Shown one piece after another: positions 35,231 through 47,919 of a stretch of DNA of 64,000 nt (the stretch's first letter is position 1; every line of letters begins with the position of its first letter). The stretch is from Nectonema munidae (lineage: Eukaryota > Nematomorpha > Nectonematoida > Nectonematidae), in contig JAUIRK010001010.1 in assembly GCA_030549495.1 (NCBI GenBank), positions 330,001-394,000 on the forward strand, in the 5' to 3' direction. The notes beneath the pieces were generated by a model that saw nothing but the letters and a program-made list of their open reading frames with translations, was not told where the DNA came from and did no database searches. Position numbers and translations under genes: made by a program.

Positions 35231-37232
35231 CAGGGATGGGTAAACTTTTTCGCTCGAAGGCCGCATTCGAAAAAAAATATTCTGAGGGCCGCATTAGAAA
35301 ATGAATAAGCCAAACTTTATTATATGATATTTTTCTTGAAATATATTTAAAAAACCCAAATACTGACAATAATATAGTTTTTAAAATTTATTTAAAATTT
35401 TGTTTCATAAAACGATAAAAATATTTAAAATGAAAAAAAGTTAATGAGATTTATGCATTTCGTCAAAATCATCAACTAATTTCTCATAATTTGGGGTGAA
35501 GTTGGTAGTGCTAATTCTTAAAATGGTATGAAGATATTATAAAAAAAATTTTATAATATAGTTTGGCGTTAGTGAGAAGTGACATGTTTTTAGACTTATT
35601 AATTTTCATCATTAAAAAATTTTGTTCGCATATATAGGTTGATGCAAATAACACGAACATTTTTTTGGCAAAATTTTTCATGTTTTCAAATTTATTGGAG
35701 TCAAGAGATGCATAAAATTCAATCAGAGATTTTCTTCACTCATTTTTTTCAAAGAAATGTTAGCATACAAATCAATCATTTCCAGTTGCAGCCTTTCATT
35801 TATTTTTTCAAATCGCAGGAAAAAGGTGAGCTGAGTAAATTAAACTCATTCTCCATTAATTTAAAATCAACAAATCGTCTATCAACTTCACCATGTAACG
35901 ACACAACTGTAGATTGTAGTTATCCGAAAATTGTTGTGTCACGCTAGCTTGCTATTTCAAAGTTGGAAAATGAACAAAAAATGTTTCCTTTACCTTCTTT
36001 GCAAAGAGTTTTAGCTTCATTTGAAAAGCTTTTATTTCCTGATACATCTCATGGGCGAAGACACCTTTACCTGTTAGTTTTCTATTTAATTCATTTATTT
36101 TTTGCAGCAAGTCAACAGCAAATGCAAAATCACATACCCAATTGGCGCTCTGCATTTCTTTTGAAAACTCACAAAAAAGATTTTCCATTTCAAAGAACAT
36201 GTCAATTTCTGTTTTGATTTCTCACACTCTTTTTAGGACTGTTGCGAGACTCAACCAGCGCACATTTGTGTGGTAAACAACATCAGTGAAATCATCCTTC
36301 ATATCTTTCATAAAACTTCAAAATTTGCGGTGTTCTAGTGCATGCGATCTTATCTTCAATAATGATTTACAGAGGTTTTCTATATGTATGATGCAATGAA
36401 AGGATAATACTTTATGCAATGGGAAATATTCAATTCTATTCTTTTTAATAGTCTTATGAGTCCAGATTGTTTTCCAATAAGTGCAGGAGCTCCATCTGTT
36501 GTAACACTTGCTAATTTTTCCAAACTTAAATTTGACTTGCTCAAACGATTTACTACACTATTGTACAAATCTTTTCCTGATCTTTTTTGAGAGACTCCAT
36601 TGATAGTAGTTTTTCAGTAATACGGAAGTTTTCGTCAATTCCTCTGATATAAATGATCAACTGAGCTGTATCCTGTAGACCAGTACTTTCATCCAGATTC
36701 CAGGGCAATAGGAAACCATTGAAAATCAGTGATGGCTTTTAATAACTGCTCTTGAATGTTCACTCCAATTGAGTAGCGACGAACAACAGTTCTTTGCGAC
36801 ATAGGTAGAGTATCCACTTTTGCTTTTACTTCAAGACATACGATGCTAACAGCATCAATGATGCATTATTTGATAAATTCAGCTTCTGAAAAAGGCTTGT
36901 TTTGCCTTGCAAGCTTGTTTGCCAATATAAAATTTGCCTTTGTTTTTGTAAAGACGTAGTATTCGTAAAAACCATTTGTTGTTTTTTCAAACAATTTTTC
37001 AATTCAGTTGTTTTTTTCAAGTTCAATATTTGATAAATTTTGCCCATAATTGGGGTGTTTATGAAAATGTCGTTTTAAATTATATTCTTTGAAAACAGCA
37101 ACACTTTCTTGACAAATTTAACAAATTGCCATGGCTCCCATTTTAGTAAAAAAATACTTTTCTGTCCAAACTTTATTGAATAGAAGACAATCATCCTGAA
37201 CTTTTCGTTTTTTTGGAATGATTGATTTTATT
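35231..37232 (-). pseudogene. hAT transposase relic, GTF2IRD2/ZBED5 type
   Basis: Reading the minus strand from 37232, segments follow the GTF2IRD2-like hAT transposase in order. They are KRKVQDDCLLFNKVWTEKYF and ESVAVFKEYNLKRHF (BED-like finger), ELKNCLKKQQ, KLARQNKPFSEAEFIK, then LSLEKLASVTTDGAPALIGK and GLIRLLKR (36568-36380). Next come FAVDLLQKINELNRKLTGKG and YQEIKAFQMKLKLF (36200-35952), and finally FASTYICEQNFLMMKINKSK, the C-terminal dimerisation block (about 35640). Many frame changes and stops separate them. The right end at 35231 starts CAGGGATGGGTAAACTTTTT, a textbook terminus of Charlie-like hAT elements. The opposite terminus was not found. Confidence 0.88.
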
Positions 37233-37317
37233 CATTTCAAATTAATTTTAAATTTAAAAAGAATAAATTGAAATTTCAAATTAATATAAATTTTCTATCC
37301 ATACTTATTTCAAAATT

Positions 37318-37615
37318 TAGTTTCAAATTGTATATGTTTTTAAATTTGCTTTGTGTCAATTTGAACTTGCTTTGTTCAAAATTGAATTTGTTTTTGAATT
37401 TGCTTTGTGCACATTTGAACTTGCTTAGAAATTGAATATGTTTTAAATTTCTTTTGTGCCAATTTGAACTTGTTTAGTTCAAAATTGAATTTGTTTTTGA
37501 ATTTGTTGTGCAAATTTGAACTTGCTTAGTTCCAAATTGAATTTGTTTTGAATTTCCTTTGTGCCAATTTTAATTTGCTTTTAAATCTGATTTATTCCAA
37601 ATTGAACTTGCGTAT
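37318..37615. repeat. Tandem repeat of about 54 bp (TTTGAATTTGCTTTGTGCC type)
   Basis: About five diverged units combine AAATTGAATTTGTTTTTGAA, TTTGCTTTGTGCCAATTTGA and ACTTGCTTAGTTC phrases. Similar wording occurs at 54775-54975. It lies next to the 5' end of the hAT relic and may be that element's subterminal DNA. Confidence 0.7.
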
Positions 37616-39271
37616 AGTAGCAGTTATAATTTTTTTTTAATTTATAACTATATATTTTTGGCCAGTATGCTTAGACTAAATAACTATTTAAGGCGTATGA
37701 TTTAAAAATAAGGATTTTTAGACGTCCTCAAATTGTTGTTTGGGTATGAGGGAAAGAATCTTAAAAATCATTACATATCCGGCTAAATCAAGACCTCTGC
37801 TTGTTACCCTTTGTATCGCACGGACCTACATTTATATATAATTTATCGATATAATGTATATACAATAATACACTTCTGATTTATTAATATATTTTTGAGT
37901 TGCCCGTTTCGCATCCAAATTAAGAATTATCCTATATAATTGGGAATATGATACGGAAGTTACGATCGTTAATCGAACCCGAGACACCCGAGTCAATCTG
38001 TTGCCACCGAATTCATCTGATTCTTTATTTATATCTCATAAATTGAAAGACGTGTATAAAATCAGTAAATAATGAAAAATAAATTTTATTTATACTTATA
38101 TTAATATGATAAAATTGTTAGCACGTAAAAATATTTATTTTATAAATAAGCTAACCCTAAGCTATTTTTTTTTATAAAAACAATTAGCATTATTATATCT
38201 CTGGAAACTTAACAAATGCTTATGCAGAAATTTCGCAAAAAGGGTGCATTTACTGTTAACGCAATATAACACGTACAGTCCCTATGAATTTTGAACACGA
38301 ATAGTGATTACGTTTTGTGGAAAAGCCCCTTTACAACTCACAATGCCAACGTTGCCTCTTTTAATTTTCAACTCTAAGGAAATAACATCAGGAATAAATT
38401 TAAGTGTTTTGCGGTGAAATTTTGCAGTCAAATGAGTTCTTTATCCTCCTACGCTAAACGTAGCTTTGGTAAAGGAGTCAGTACTTTTTGATCGCGCCTT
38501 CCTGCCTTTATACTGAGCCAAACACAAAAGCAGCTTTTTAACTTTTTAACGCTGTATTTCATTTTTGCATTTTTTCGTGATATATGCAAATATTGATTCC
38601 TCCTCGTCATAACACTAATCATATCTTCATTATACTACTGCTCTTCGCTACGTTGTATTCTGACTGACTGACTACACTACTTTTAAATCTAATCCTACCA
38701 GTCATTATCAATTTAATCTTTCGTCAACGTTTTATTGTGATTACTTTACATAATAATATTTTATCATCCCTTCCCATCATCAAGTTGAGTACTGTGCTTC
38801 TTCAACATCATCATCTTCACAATCAATTCTTCATCTTTTAAATATTTAAAATCGCGTGCAAAGATTTTTCCATTACATCTATGTAAAAGTTTATACTAAC
38901 ATCGCCAACGCTACGCAAAATCTCCTCTTTTCATCATTATTTTCTTCCACATGTTTAATAATGAAATCTCCACTTTTCTTCCATGAATCAAGAGTTTATT
39001 CCCTGTACTTTTAACTTTCTTCAAAATTGAGAAGTAATTTTTTAAACAATTAACACAAATTTACATTTTAGCAATGATACGCACACTACTACTGCCATTT
39101 AACTTTACTTTTGAAGCAAAGTTTGAAAAGTTTGTTAAAGGTATAGCGTAAGAATAATCGATTAGGTCTAGGAATATAATCCTACAGTTATAAGGCCCCC
39201 TTTATTTTAGGAGGAACACTTGTTTAATTAATCAAGTGAATAATTTAAATAAGTAAAAGACCATATTTAGG
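37616..39271. other. No supported gene; one coding-like patch on the minus strand
   Basis: On the minus strand from about 38520 to 38290 one frame reads KSTDSFTKATFSVGG, a stop, then KFIPDVISLELKIKRGNVGI and ends QNVITIRVQNS. The base composition is clearly less AT-rich than the surroundings. No family was recognised. The rest is AT-rich without structure. Confidence 0.35.
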
Positions 39272-39830
39272 TGCGATCCAAAAGGGCTAAGTACAAAACA
39301 GCTAGGCCTAAAAGAGCTAGTACATTTGAGCGAGTGCCACGAAATGGCTCCTGTACCAAAATTGCTATTGTGACAAAAGAGCTAGCAGTTCATTTGAACT
39401 GGTACAAAAAGAGCTGTTAACCAAATTAGCTCGTTTCAAGCAAATGTAATGTTGCTTAATAGTGTGTGAAGAATTATCAGATTCTAATCAATAATGTTAT
39501 AAAAGATTAATCAGTAATAGTTTCAATTAACACACTTTATTATTGAAACAGTTGAAAAAGAAATCGAGTAGAAAAAAAACTGAAATAGTAAATAGCGAGA
39601 AATTTAATATGTTATGTTTTAGCTGATTCCTTTTCCATTTTCTTGACCTAGCTATTTTGGTTAACAGCTCTTTTTGTTACATCTTAAATGCACTGCACTG
39701 CTAGCCCTTTTATCATAAAAGCGGTTTTGGTACTAGCTATTATGGAAGTAGCTGTTTGGTTGCACTAGCTCAAAAGTACTCCTTTGGGCGTAGCTATAAT
39801 TTCGCTGATCCTTTGTTCCACGTGATATTG
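39272..39830. mobile_element. Family C: foldback element with CAAAAGAGCTAG-type units
   Basis: The left arm (39275-39435) and right arm (39650-39822) are inverted copies in the same order. The clearest shared block is CAAAAAGAGCTGTTAACCAA (39399-39418 and, reversed, about 39656-39675). Units of 14-18 bp vary on CAAAAGAGCTAGTA. The middle (39435-39650) is non-coding. No convincing target-site duplication was found, so superfamily assignment (MULE-like by analogy with A and B) is inference. Confidence 0.7.
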
Positions 39831-42064
39831 GTCGCAAATTTATCGTTTCTATTTTATTCTCATATAAATATGATTTTACTTTTCCTTTTAACAATTTAAA
39901 ATTATTTTCATGCATATGAATTCTCAGCGTCATTTCATCTGAAATATTGTGTTCGCTTTAATAATTTCATTGGATTGGTGTTTATGAAAAATAAATCAAA
40001 ATCACTGCTATCGCTTTACGTTATACTAATAAAGGACACAACAAGTCATCTATTTGCTAATGATTTCAATAAATTCTGCCTGGTTTGATATTTCTCCCAA
40101 CATCAAGAGTTAGAAGACGGGAGACAACCCCCGGTAGTCTCTGTATGTCTTTGATTTATAATAATTTTGTACTCGTTCTAACGAATCATATGTTATCAAA
40201 AATAGAGGAATCCTCTTCCATTATATTACACATAATACAATGAGAAAAAGGGAAGGAAAAGCGCTTTGTAAAAAGTTTGTTTATATTTCAAGCAACAAAA
40301 AAATGCTCTTAATTATTCATAAAAGGAAATTAAATAGGCTCGAAAGCAAAAACATAGAGGCTTAGGCAGATCTTGGTAGAGGGTAACTAAAAAGTGAGAG
40401 CGTGGGAAAGAGACCATGAATAAGAGTATAAAATATAGAAGGAAGGGAAAAGAATTATAAAAGGTTTAAGAAAATACATAGTTAGTCAAAATTGTTAGAG
40501 GTTGTTTCATGTCTCCATACTTTTTTGTTTGTGTGGATTGTGACTAATTCTTAACATTTTAAGTTTTTAAGTGTATTTCAAATATCGTATTTTAGTCTTG
40601 TCTACTATTTTCAAGTTTGAGGAGTCAGCAAAATGAAAAGTTGGATACAACATTTATTTATTTTTATTGTCACTTTTTATAATTCTTTTTCCTTCTCTAT
40701 ATTTCCCAATGACTGCGTTGCTTCTTTTACGCCATCCTCTTATACGCCCATCTTCATAAAATGTTAACATCTCCTTGTTTTCCCTTCTCCGGTCAGTTTT
40801 AACAAGATCTTTCCAAAATATTAACACTCTCTAAAGTATTTGAATTCTTTTCTTGAATAATAATAATTAAATGCACTGTGTTGCTTCAAATCTAAAGTTT
40901 TTACGAAGTCCTTTTCTTTCCCTTGTTTTTCTAATTAAATCCTACTCCCTTTTGACATTTTTGATTGAAAGGCGGAAGTAAGAAATTTATAGTTATCTAA
41001 TAGACTCAAAAAAGTGAAAATTTCGTTGATAATTGTAAAAAAATTATGATTTTTTAGCATTGCAAGCTTTGCCTAAAATGCGAAATTTATTTCAATGTAC
41101 ATAACTTTAATTTATTTCAAATATCTTATTTTATCTATATCTATACTTAATTTCAGTCTGAGGTCATGCAAAACGTATTTGTATGCACCTAACCTCTATG
41201 CTCATTCTCAAAATACACAAATCAGCCTAGCGAATAAGAAAAAGCTATGCTTCAAGATATTTGGAGTGTTAGAAGCGAGTGTATCATCATAGAAGATTAG
41301 ATATAGAACGCACTACTTTTATCAAAATTATCATTTAAAAGCATTAAATTGCGTTACATTATATTATTACGCGCTTCAACAAGCCTAACCAGTTAAAAAG
41401 AAGTTGTAAAGAAATAACGTATGTATTCATTCTATTCTAAAGCGTTAAAAATTGCCAACACTTTAATTTCATTACTTTCTTTTACTATTTCGTCATGGTA
41501 AGATGGATATATTTGGTTAAGAAAGTATACACAATTTGCTCACAATACTCAAATTTCCACCTAAAATATATAAACTCTTAAATACAGTGGATACTACATA
41601 CTTACATTAAACCTACGAAATTCACCGCGATATGCAATCATGCTTATAAACGCACAATACATTTGGGCAAAGTGATGCTCAAAATTTTGGAATCACAAAT
41701 CAATTTTTTTTGTGGAATTTTCGTCCATTTTTATCTGCCATATAAAAAAATACTTTTAATAATTTTTTTATAATGAAAGATACTTTTCGTAAATAATCGT
41801 AAAACCATAGTTCGTAAAACCGAATTTAACGGGATTTAAAGAGATTTTAACGTATTGAAATTGATTAAAGCAAAATTCAAATCTGATGAATTTATTAAGT
41901 AATTTAAAATAGCCTAACTTATTATAAATATTTCAAAAGATAAGAGTTATTAAAAATAAAATTTCCTTAAATACATAAAAAAACATTCCAAATTGGCTGT
42001 TTATCGGTAAATTTTAGTTTTATAAATCAGCTAAAATCCACTTTTTTATAGGATAAATTAAGAG
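39831..42064. other. AT-rich, no recognisable gene
   Basis: The open frame at 41095-41292 and others have no family motif. No repeats of note. Confidence 0.5.
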
Positions 42065-42520
42065 CAGTGGTGTATCTAGGTGGGGGCGGTCCGCCTGGGG
42101 CGGCACATTTTTAGGGGTGGCATATTTTGAAATCACTCATATATTGCAATCAATATGATGTTTCTTTATAACAGTTTGTGTTGTAAGAGATTTTCATCTG
42201 ACAAACACAAAAAAACATGCATACACAACAAATCTGAGACCTGAAAAAAGTTTTTGACGAAGTTATTGAAGAGTTTGTTAACAAAAAAGCTAGAAAAGTT
42301 CGTCTATAAAAAGTTGAAAATGAATATTTGTATGGAATTAAATAAATTTTTCAGTTTTTTTTATTTTCATATTAAAGCATTATTTTCTATCATAAGCATT
42401 TATATAAAACCAATTTATAAATAAATAAAGTTTTATGCGTTTTCAACCAATTTTTTTAAATAAAAAGGGGCGTCAAATTTATGACCCGCCCGAGCGGCAA
42501 TTCTCATGGTTACGTCACTG
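42065..42520. mobile_element. hAT-like MITE (456 bp)
   Basis: It starts CAGTGGTGTATCTAGG and its right end reads CAGTGACGTAACCATG in reverse. It is flanked by ATTAAGAG (42057-42064) and TTTAAGAG (42521-42528), an 8-bp duplication with one mismatch. The CAGTG ends and 8-bp duplication are the hAT signature. It is GC-rich at both ends and AT-rich and non-coding inside. Confidence 0.75.
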
Positions 42521-44710
42521 TTTAAGAGATAACAGTTTTTAACCCTAATTAATTAAAAATTTTTTCTAAGTAAAATTTGAAAACCTATTTTAAATTATAA
42601 ATTATTAAAAAAAATATTCAAAAGTTTAATTTAAATTTAATTTCATAAAAGAAACAATATGCCCGTTTACATACAATTAGTTATACTCCAGGCTCAAAAG
42701 AACTTTATTGACAACAAATTATTTTGTTTTTCTTTAGATCTAAAATATATGAAAATGAAAGAATTAGTTGTTCTAAATTTTTGAACTCTTAAGCCAGCCT
42801 TTCAGTATGCACTGATATAAAAACTGAATTAATTATATTTTTTGAATATAATAAAAACTGCTTAAATAATTTTTAAATGAAAATCTAATTTTTTAGATCA
42901 ACTAGTTAAGCTTTAACGATAACTTCTGCTAAACATAAAAAAGTAACAAACTTATGATTGTCAAAGTTAATATTTTGATTAACGATTATATAATTAAAAA
43001 AGTTAATTTTTTCGTTAACTGTGGTGCTAACCTCTGGCTATAAACAAATTTCACTGCGGGGGAAGGGGGGGGGGGGGGAGTCCTTAATTTAATTATAAGC
43101 GAGTGGACTATATTTTAAATTGATCTTTATTTGTTCTATTTTTTATTTTCAATATAATTTCTAATCACTCTAATGCTTTCCAGATTCTCGCCTTGTCTGG
43201 CAAGAACATTAAAATTAAATGAACACATTTGAAAGAAATATATGAAAACAAAAGAAACGTTTAAAATATATCAGTATATACCAAGCGGCAGACAACATAA
43301 CTAACAACGCGTATTGCAAGACTATTATATACTTAAATATAATAATCGTAAGTTAGAAGAAAAATTAACGGGATTAGTGATCTCAGAGAAACAGATTTAT
43401 TAAACTTGTGTTTAGGATAAGATTTCACATCTCTTGGAAAAAAATTATTTACAAATGAAAGAAAATTCGCTAAGAGTGTAATCACTGAAAATGGCAAAGT
43501 CGTGAATCCAAACAATTTTAAATAAGGAAAATTTAAATGGAAAAAATATAATAATTTATTATTTGTTGACTTTTTTCTATTTGTTTATGTATGAAAAATA
43601 GAAAACATATCTATTGTATTGCAATAAACTTTTTAAGAAATAATTATTCTTTCTGACCTACTTTTTGTAAACATCACATCATTTTCTTCAAAGTATCCTT
43701 ATTTTTTCTATTAAATTCTATTTCAAATTGCAGAAAGGAATATGATTCTTAAAATAACTAGCGTTTACTGGCGGTTACTTTGGCAGACTTTAGTAGGTTT
43801 ATTGTCGGTATAGTCTATCCAATAAGGGTGAGATAGGAAATTTTTATGTTATTAAAATATTCATTGGAAATGTGTTTATAAATACATTTAAGAAATTTTA
43901 GAAAATTTGCAACAAAACTCTTTACTTAATAAACAAGATGCTTTATGATGATAGAAGGCATACGATCGAAAAAAATCTGATTAAAATGACAAATTCAACT
44001 AAAAGATTAACTCAAAAAAGATTGTTTACGTTTTGATATTGGTAGATATGGATATAGGTAGATCGGTAGATATAAGTAGATAAGTTTTGATATTGGCAGA
44101 TATAGATATAGGTAGATTGGTAGAAGTGTTATATAGATATAGGTTGGTTTAAGTGGATTAAACTGAAAAATCATACCTGTTAAAATTTATTCCTATTAAG
44201 TCGAAGTGTTCAAAAATTTAATGTAAAATTAGTTAAACAAAATGTCATGAAAAATCGTTCTCGTCTTTTGTAAAGACATTTGAAATACTTTGGTTTCTTG
44301 AGTCTATCTTTTTGCAATCAAGTTGTGAAGAATGAAAACAATTTCGAAGTAGTTTATGTCAAAAATTTCGAATGTCACAACTGCCACATATAAAAAGATA
44401 AATTATCATCAAATTCGGTGTTATCAGATCGGAGCATGTTAGATTATGTTAAATATTTTCGCATTTCTAATTACAAAAGATATATGAAATGTAAAGAAAG
44501 TGTTGCTGAGACGTCATAAATAAAAGTTGATGGATATAATAGGAAATAAACCTTCTTTCTTTTCTCGTCTTCATTTAACGCTTTGTTTATTTATCTAAAG
44601 AAGACCAGAATGGTCGAAAATTAATAAAGTTTTCAACTTGTTTGAATAAAAGTTTTATTTATTTTCCTATTATATAAATTTAAATTTAACGCTAGCATTT
44701 GATTGTAGAA
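42521..44710. other. No recognisable gene; G run and a GATA-rich minisatellite
   Basis: A G-rich run lies at 43057-43080. At 44034-44150 the phrase GATATAGGTAGATTGGTAGA and variants repeat irregularly (14-18 bp). The frame at 43333-43515 (-) has no family motif. Confidence 0.5.
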
Positions 44711-47700
44711 CAGAGCCCGCGCAAACCAAAATGGAGGGGGGGGGCTCAAAGGGGCTGAAACTATACATTATGAAAATACACACTAAAAAATTTTCCTCTC
44801 TAGAAGCAAATTCGATCAACATCGGAAACAAGAGCTAAAGAAGGTCATAAAATAAGGTGATGAGGATTGAGGAGTTTAATTAACTATTATAAAACAAAAG
44901 TGAAGGAAGAAAATCATTTTATTAACAATATACCATTTTTAACCATAATAAACCATTAAGAATAGCCAGGTGGAATGTTAGAACACTATGTCAATGTGGC
45001 AAACTAGCAAATCTAGAAAAAGAAATGTCAAGACTTAAAATTGATATACTTGGGATAGGTTAAAATGAGATGGCTTGGAGCAGGAGAATTGACCACAGAA
45101 GAAGCGAGAAAAGTTTTGTTTTCTGGAGGACAAAAACGAGAAAAAGGTTTTGGAATTATAATACAAACTAGTATTAAAAATAGTATAATTGGATATTGGC
45201 CAAATTAAGATAGAGTTTTGTTGATGAAAATAAAAGGGAACCCAATGAATATAAATATAATTTAGGTATATGCACCAACAGAAGGAAGAAACGAAGAAGA
45301 AATTCAAACCTTCTATACAGAAATCTCAAAAGCAAGAAAATGTTGTAAAGAACATGAAATAATAATACTAATGGGAGATTTGAACACAAAAGTTGTAAAT
45401 GGGAAGCAGGAAGATATTATAGGACCACATGGGCTAGGAAAAAGGAAAGATAGGGGAGACATGTGGGTAGAATGTTGTTCGAAATATCAACAAGTGATAA
45501 CAAATACATGGTTCAAACATCACCCAAGAAGGTTGTGGACTTGGGAAAGCCCAGGAGGAAAGCACAGGAACCAAATAGATTACATCACAATCAATAAAAG
45601 GTTCAGAAACTCAGTTACACAGGTTAAAACTTACACAAGAGCAGACTGCAAAAGTGACCACAACTTACTAGATCACAAACCGATTATTAAAAGAAGTTTT
45701 GATATGCTGAAGATAAATCATGAAATACGAGAAAGCTTTGCTTCTAAAACATTGAACCGTTACAAAACAATGATGAGGAATAAAAAAGAAAATGATTCGC
45801 AATATCAATGGGACAATTTGCAAAAAGCTGTTCAACAATCGATTGAGGACATCCCTGTAACGGAAAAGAAAGCATGGATGACTGAGGGAATTTTGAATTT
45901 AATGGAGGAAAGAAGAAAAGTTAAAAATAAAGATGATGTGAAATACAAAGAGTACAACAGAAAAATTCATAAAGAAGGCATTGCAGCGAAAGAAAGGGGA
46001 TGAAGGAAGAATGTCGAGTGGTTGAAGAACTTTCAAAAACGAATCCTAGAGAAATGTATGAGAAAATTAATAAGACGTTGTACAGAAAAAAAGAATAAAT
46101 CGGAACAACTTAATAATGAACAAACAAGGTAAAATTTTAATGGAAAAGGAGAATATAAAAAGTAGATGGGAAGAATATATAAAAGAATTATACGATGATG
46201 AAGACGATAAAGATAATAATCAAGTAATAGAAACAAAAGAACAAGGGCCAAAGTTCTTAAAAGAAGAGATTCAGAAATCTCTTAGAAATATGAAATGGAA
46301 TAAAGCTGTAGGAACAGGCGGATTGTCGAAAGAAGTACTTGAAGCAGTGGGGGAGAAGGGAGTAAACATTATCGCCGAAATAGCGAATAAAATATATGAG
46401 GATGGAAGGATGCATAACACAGAACCATAATTATAATAAATCATATTGCAAAAGTTATATGGAAAGCAAAAGCAGAAAGAATAAAAAATAAAATAAGGTT
46501 TGAATTAGCGGAAGAACAGTTTGGATTTGTTAAAGACTCAGGAACAATAAATGCAATATATACTCTTAACCGGATAATAGATAATGTAATGGAAATTCAA
46601 AAAGAAGTTTATTTATGTTTCATTGATTATGAGAAAGCGTTTGAGAGAGTGAATCACAGAAAACTTTTCAATATTTTAGAAAACGTTGGAATAGATGGTA
46701 AAGACTTGAAGATGATTGAAAATGTTTATAAAATGCAAAAAGTAGCAGTGGAAGTTGGAGAGGAGATGAACTGTATTAATTGCAGACAGCAAGGATAAAC
46801 TCCAACATACCACAGGTTAATAAACAAAGTGAAACGATGGGAATAAGAATTAATCTCAGGAAAACAAAATCAATGATTGTTACTAAAAAAGAGAATAATT
46901 CAATAAGAGAAATGAAGGTCAACGACAAAATATTTTATAAAGTGAAACAGTTTGTATATTCAGGGAGTTTAATCGCTTCCGATGGAAGGAGTGGCAAAGA
47001 AATAAAAAGAAGAATTTCAATAGCTAATAGTGCGATGAATAAGTTTGAAAAAATGCTCAGAAATACAAAACTATCATTAAATATGAAAAAAAGAAAGGTT
47101 AAATGCTATATATGGTACGGATGCGAAACCTGGAATATAAGCAAAAACTCTCAAAAAAAGTTGGAAGCGTTTGAAATGAAAATATGGAGAAGGTTGATAA
47201 GGGTAGCTGGACACAAAAAATTACAAATGAAGAAGTACTAAGGAGAGTTGAAACCAAAAGAGAACTCTTGAATATAATATACAGAAGGCATCTAACATTT
47301 GCTGGCCATATTGAGAGAAAAGATGGATTAGAAAGCCTTTGTACATACGGAATGATGGAAGGAAGAAGAGGAAGACCACGTAAGAAATTTATCGATAGGC
47401 TCAAAGAAGCTTTGGGAAAGAGTTGCAACACAATGGAGATGAGAAAGAAGATAAAAGATCAAAAAACTTGGCGCTCCATGGTTGCCCACGTCCAAATGGA
47501 TATGGCACAGATGATGATGATATCATTTTTAGAGTAATAAAGCAATTTACATGTCAAACATTCAGCCTTCTTGACTTTTCATTGAAATAGTTCAAAAACT
47601 CGAAAACTCTTGGTCGAAAAACTTCTCTCACAGGATGCTGTAAGGATTCTTATTGTTAGAGCATCTTGATACCCAAAAAATACTCTAGACAATTTTATAA

Positions 47701-47911
47701 TATATTTATTGAAACTACCAATTTACAAAAAAAGACTTCTTCACAAGCGCACTTTATCGGATGTAATTCATTTAAAACTTATAAGCTTGAAAAATTGAGT
47801 GGAGAGGCTTGAAAAATTGAGTGGGGGTGAGGGGTTCAGAGAGCTCAGGTTAAAAATGGGGGAGGGGGGGGGGGCTCAAGCCCCCAAAATAAATAGAGTG
47901 CGCGGGCCCTG
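44711..47911. mobile_element. Non-autonomous DNA element with 8-bp duplication, carrying an RTE insertion
   Basis: TTGTAGAA is duplicated perfectly at 44703-44710 and 47912-47919. The ends are inverted: CAGAGCCCGCGCA at the left and CAGGGCCCGCGCA (reverse of the right). Both ends have G-runs and CTCAAG phrases inside. CAG ends with an 8-bp duplication point to hAT. Without the LINE (about 44940-47537) the element is only about 0.6 kb and encodes nothing. Confidence 0.8.
44940..47537 (+). pseudogene. RTE/BovB-like LINE, broken
   Basis: Blocks in order are ARWNVRTLCQCGKLANLEKE (endonuclease start, about 44963), FSGGQKREKGFGIII and VYAPTEGRNEEEIQTFY, then MGDLNTKVVNGKQ with SDHNLL (frame 45371-46003). 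The reverse transcriptase follows with HIAKVIWKAKAERI, EEQFGFVK and FIDYEKAFERVNH (46589-46798), then SETMGIRINLRKTKSMI, YGCETWNISK and RRHLTFAGHIERKDGLE, GRRGRPRKKF (47184-47537). It ends with an (ATG)n tail, typical of RTE. The segment that should hold the catalytic YADD is deleted near 46770-46800, where one end of the gap joins VLIADSKDKLQ. There are multiple stops and frameshifts. A short CATTTTTA at both edges may be the target duplication. Confidence 0.85.
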
Positions 47912-47919
47912 TTGTAGAA

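Noticed and set aside
37951-38010. Possible tRNA-like or SINE B-box (GGGTTCGATTAACG on the minus strand)
   Set aside because: No A-box, acceptor stem or cloverleaf could be drawn around it.
45035-47431. Several minus-strand frames of 70-110 codons rich in Leu/Phe/Tyr
   Set aside because: Antisense shadows of the RTE-type LINE.
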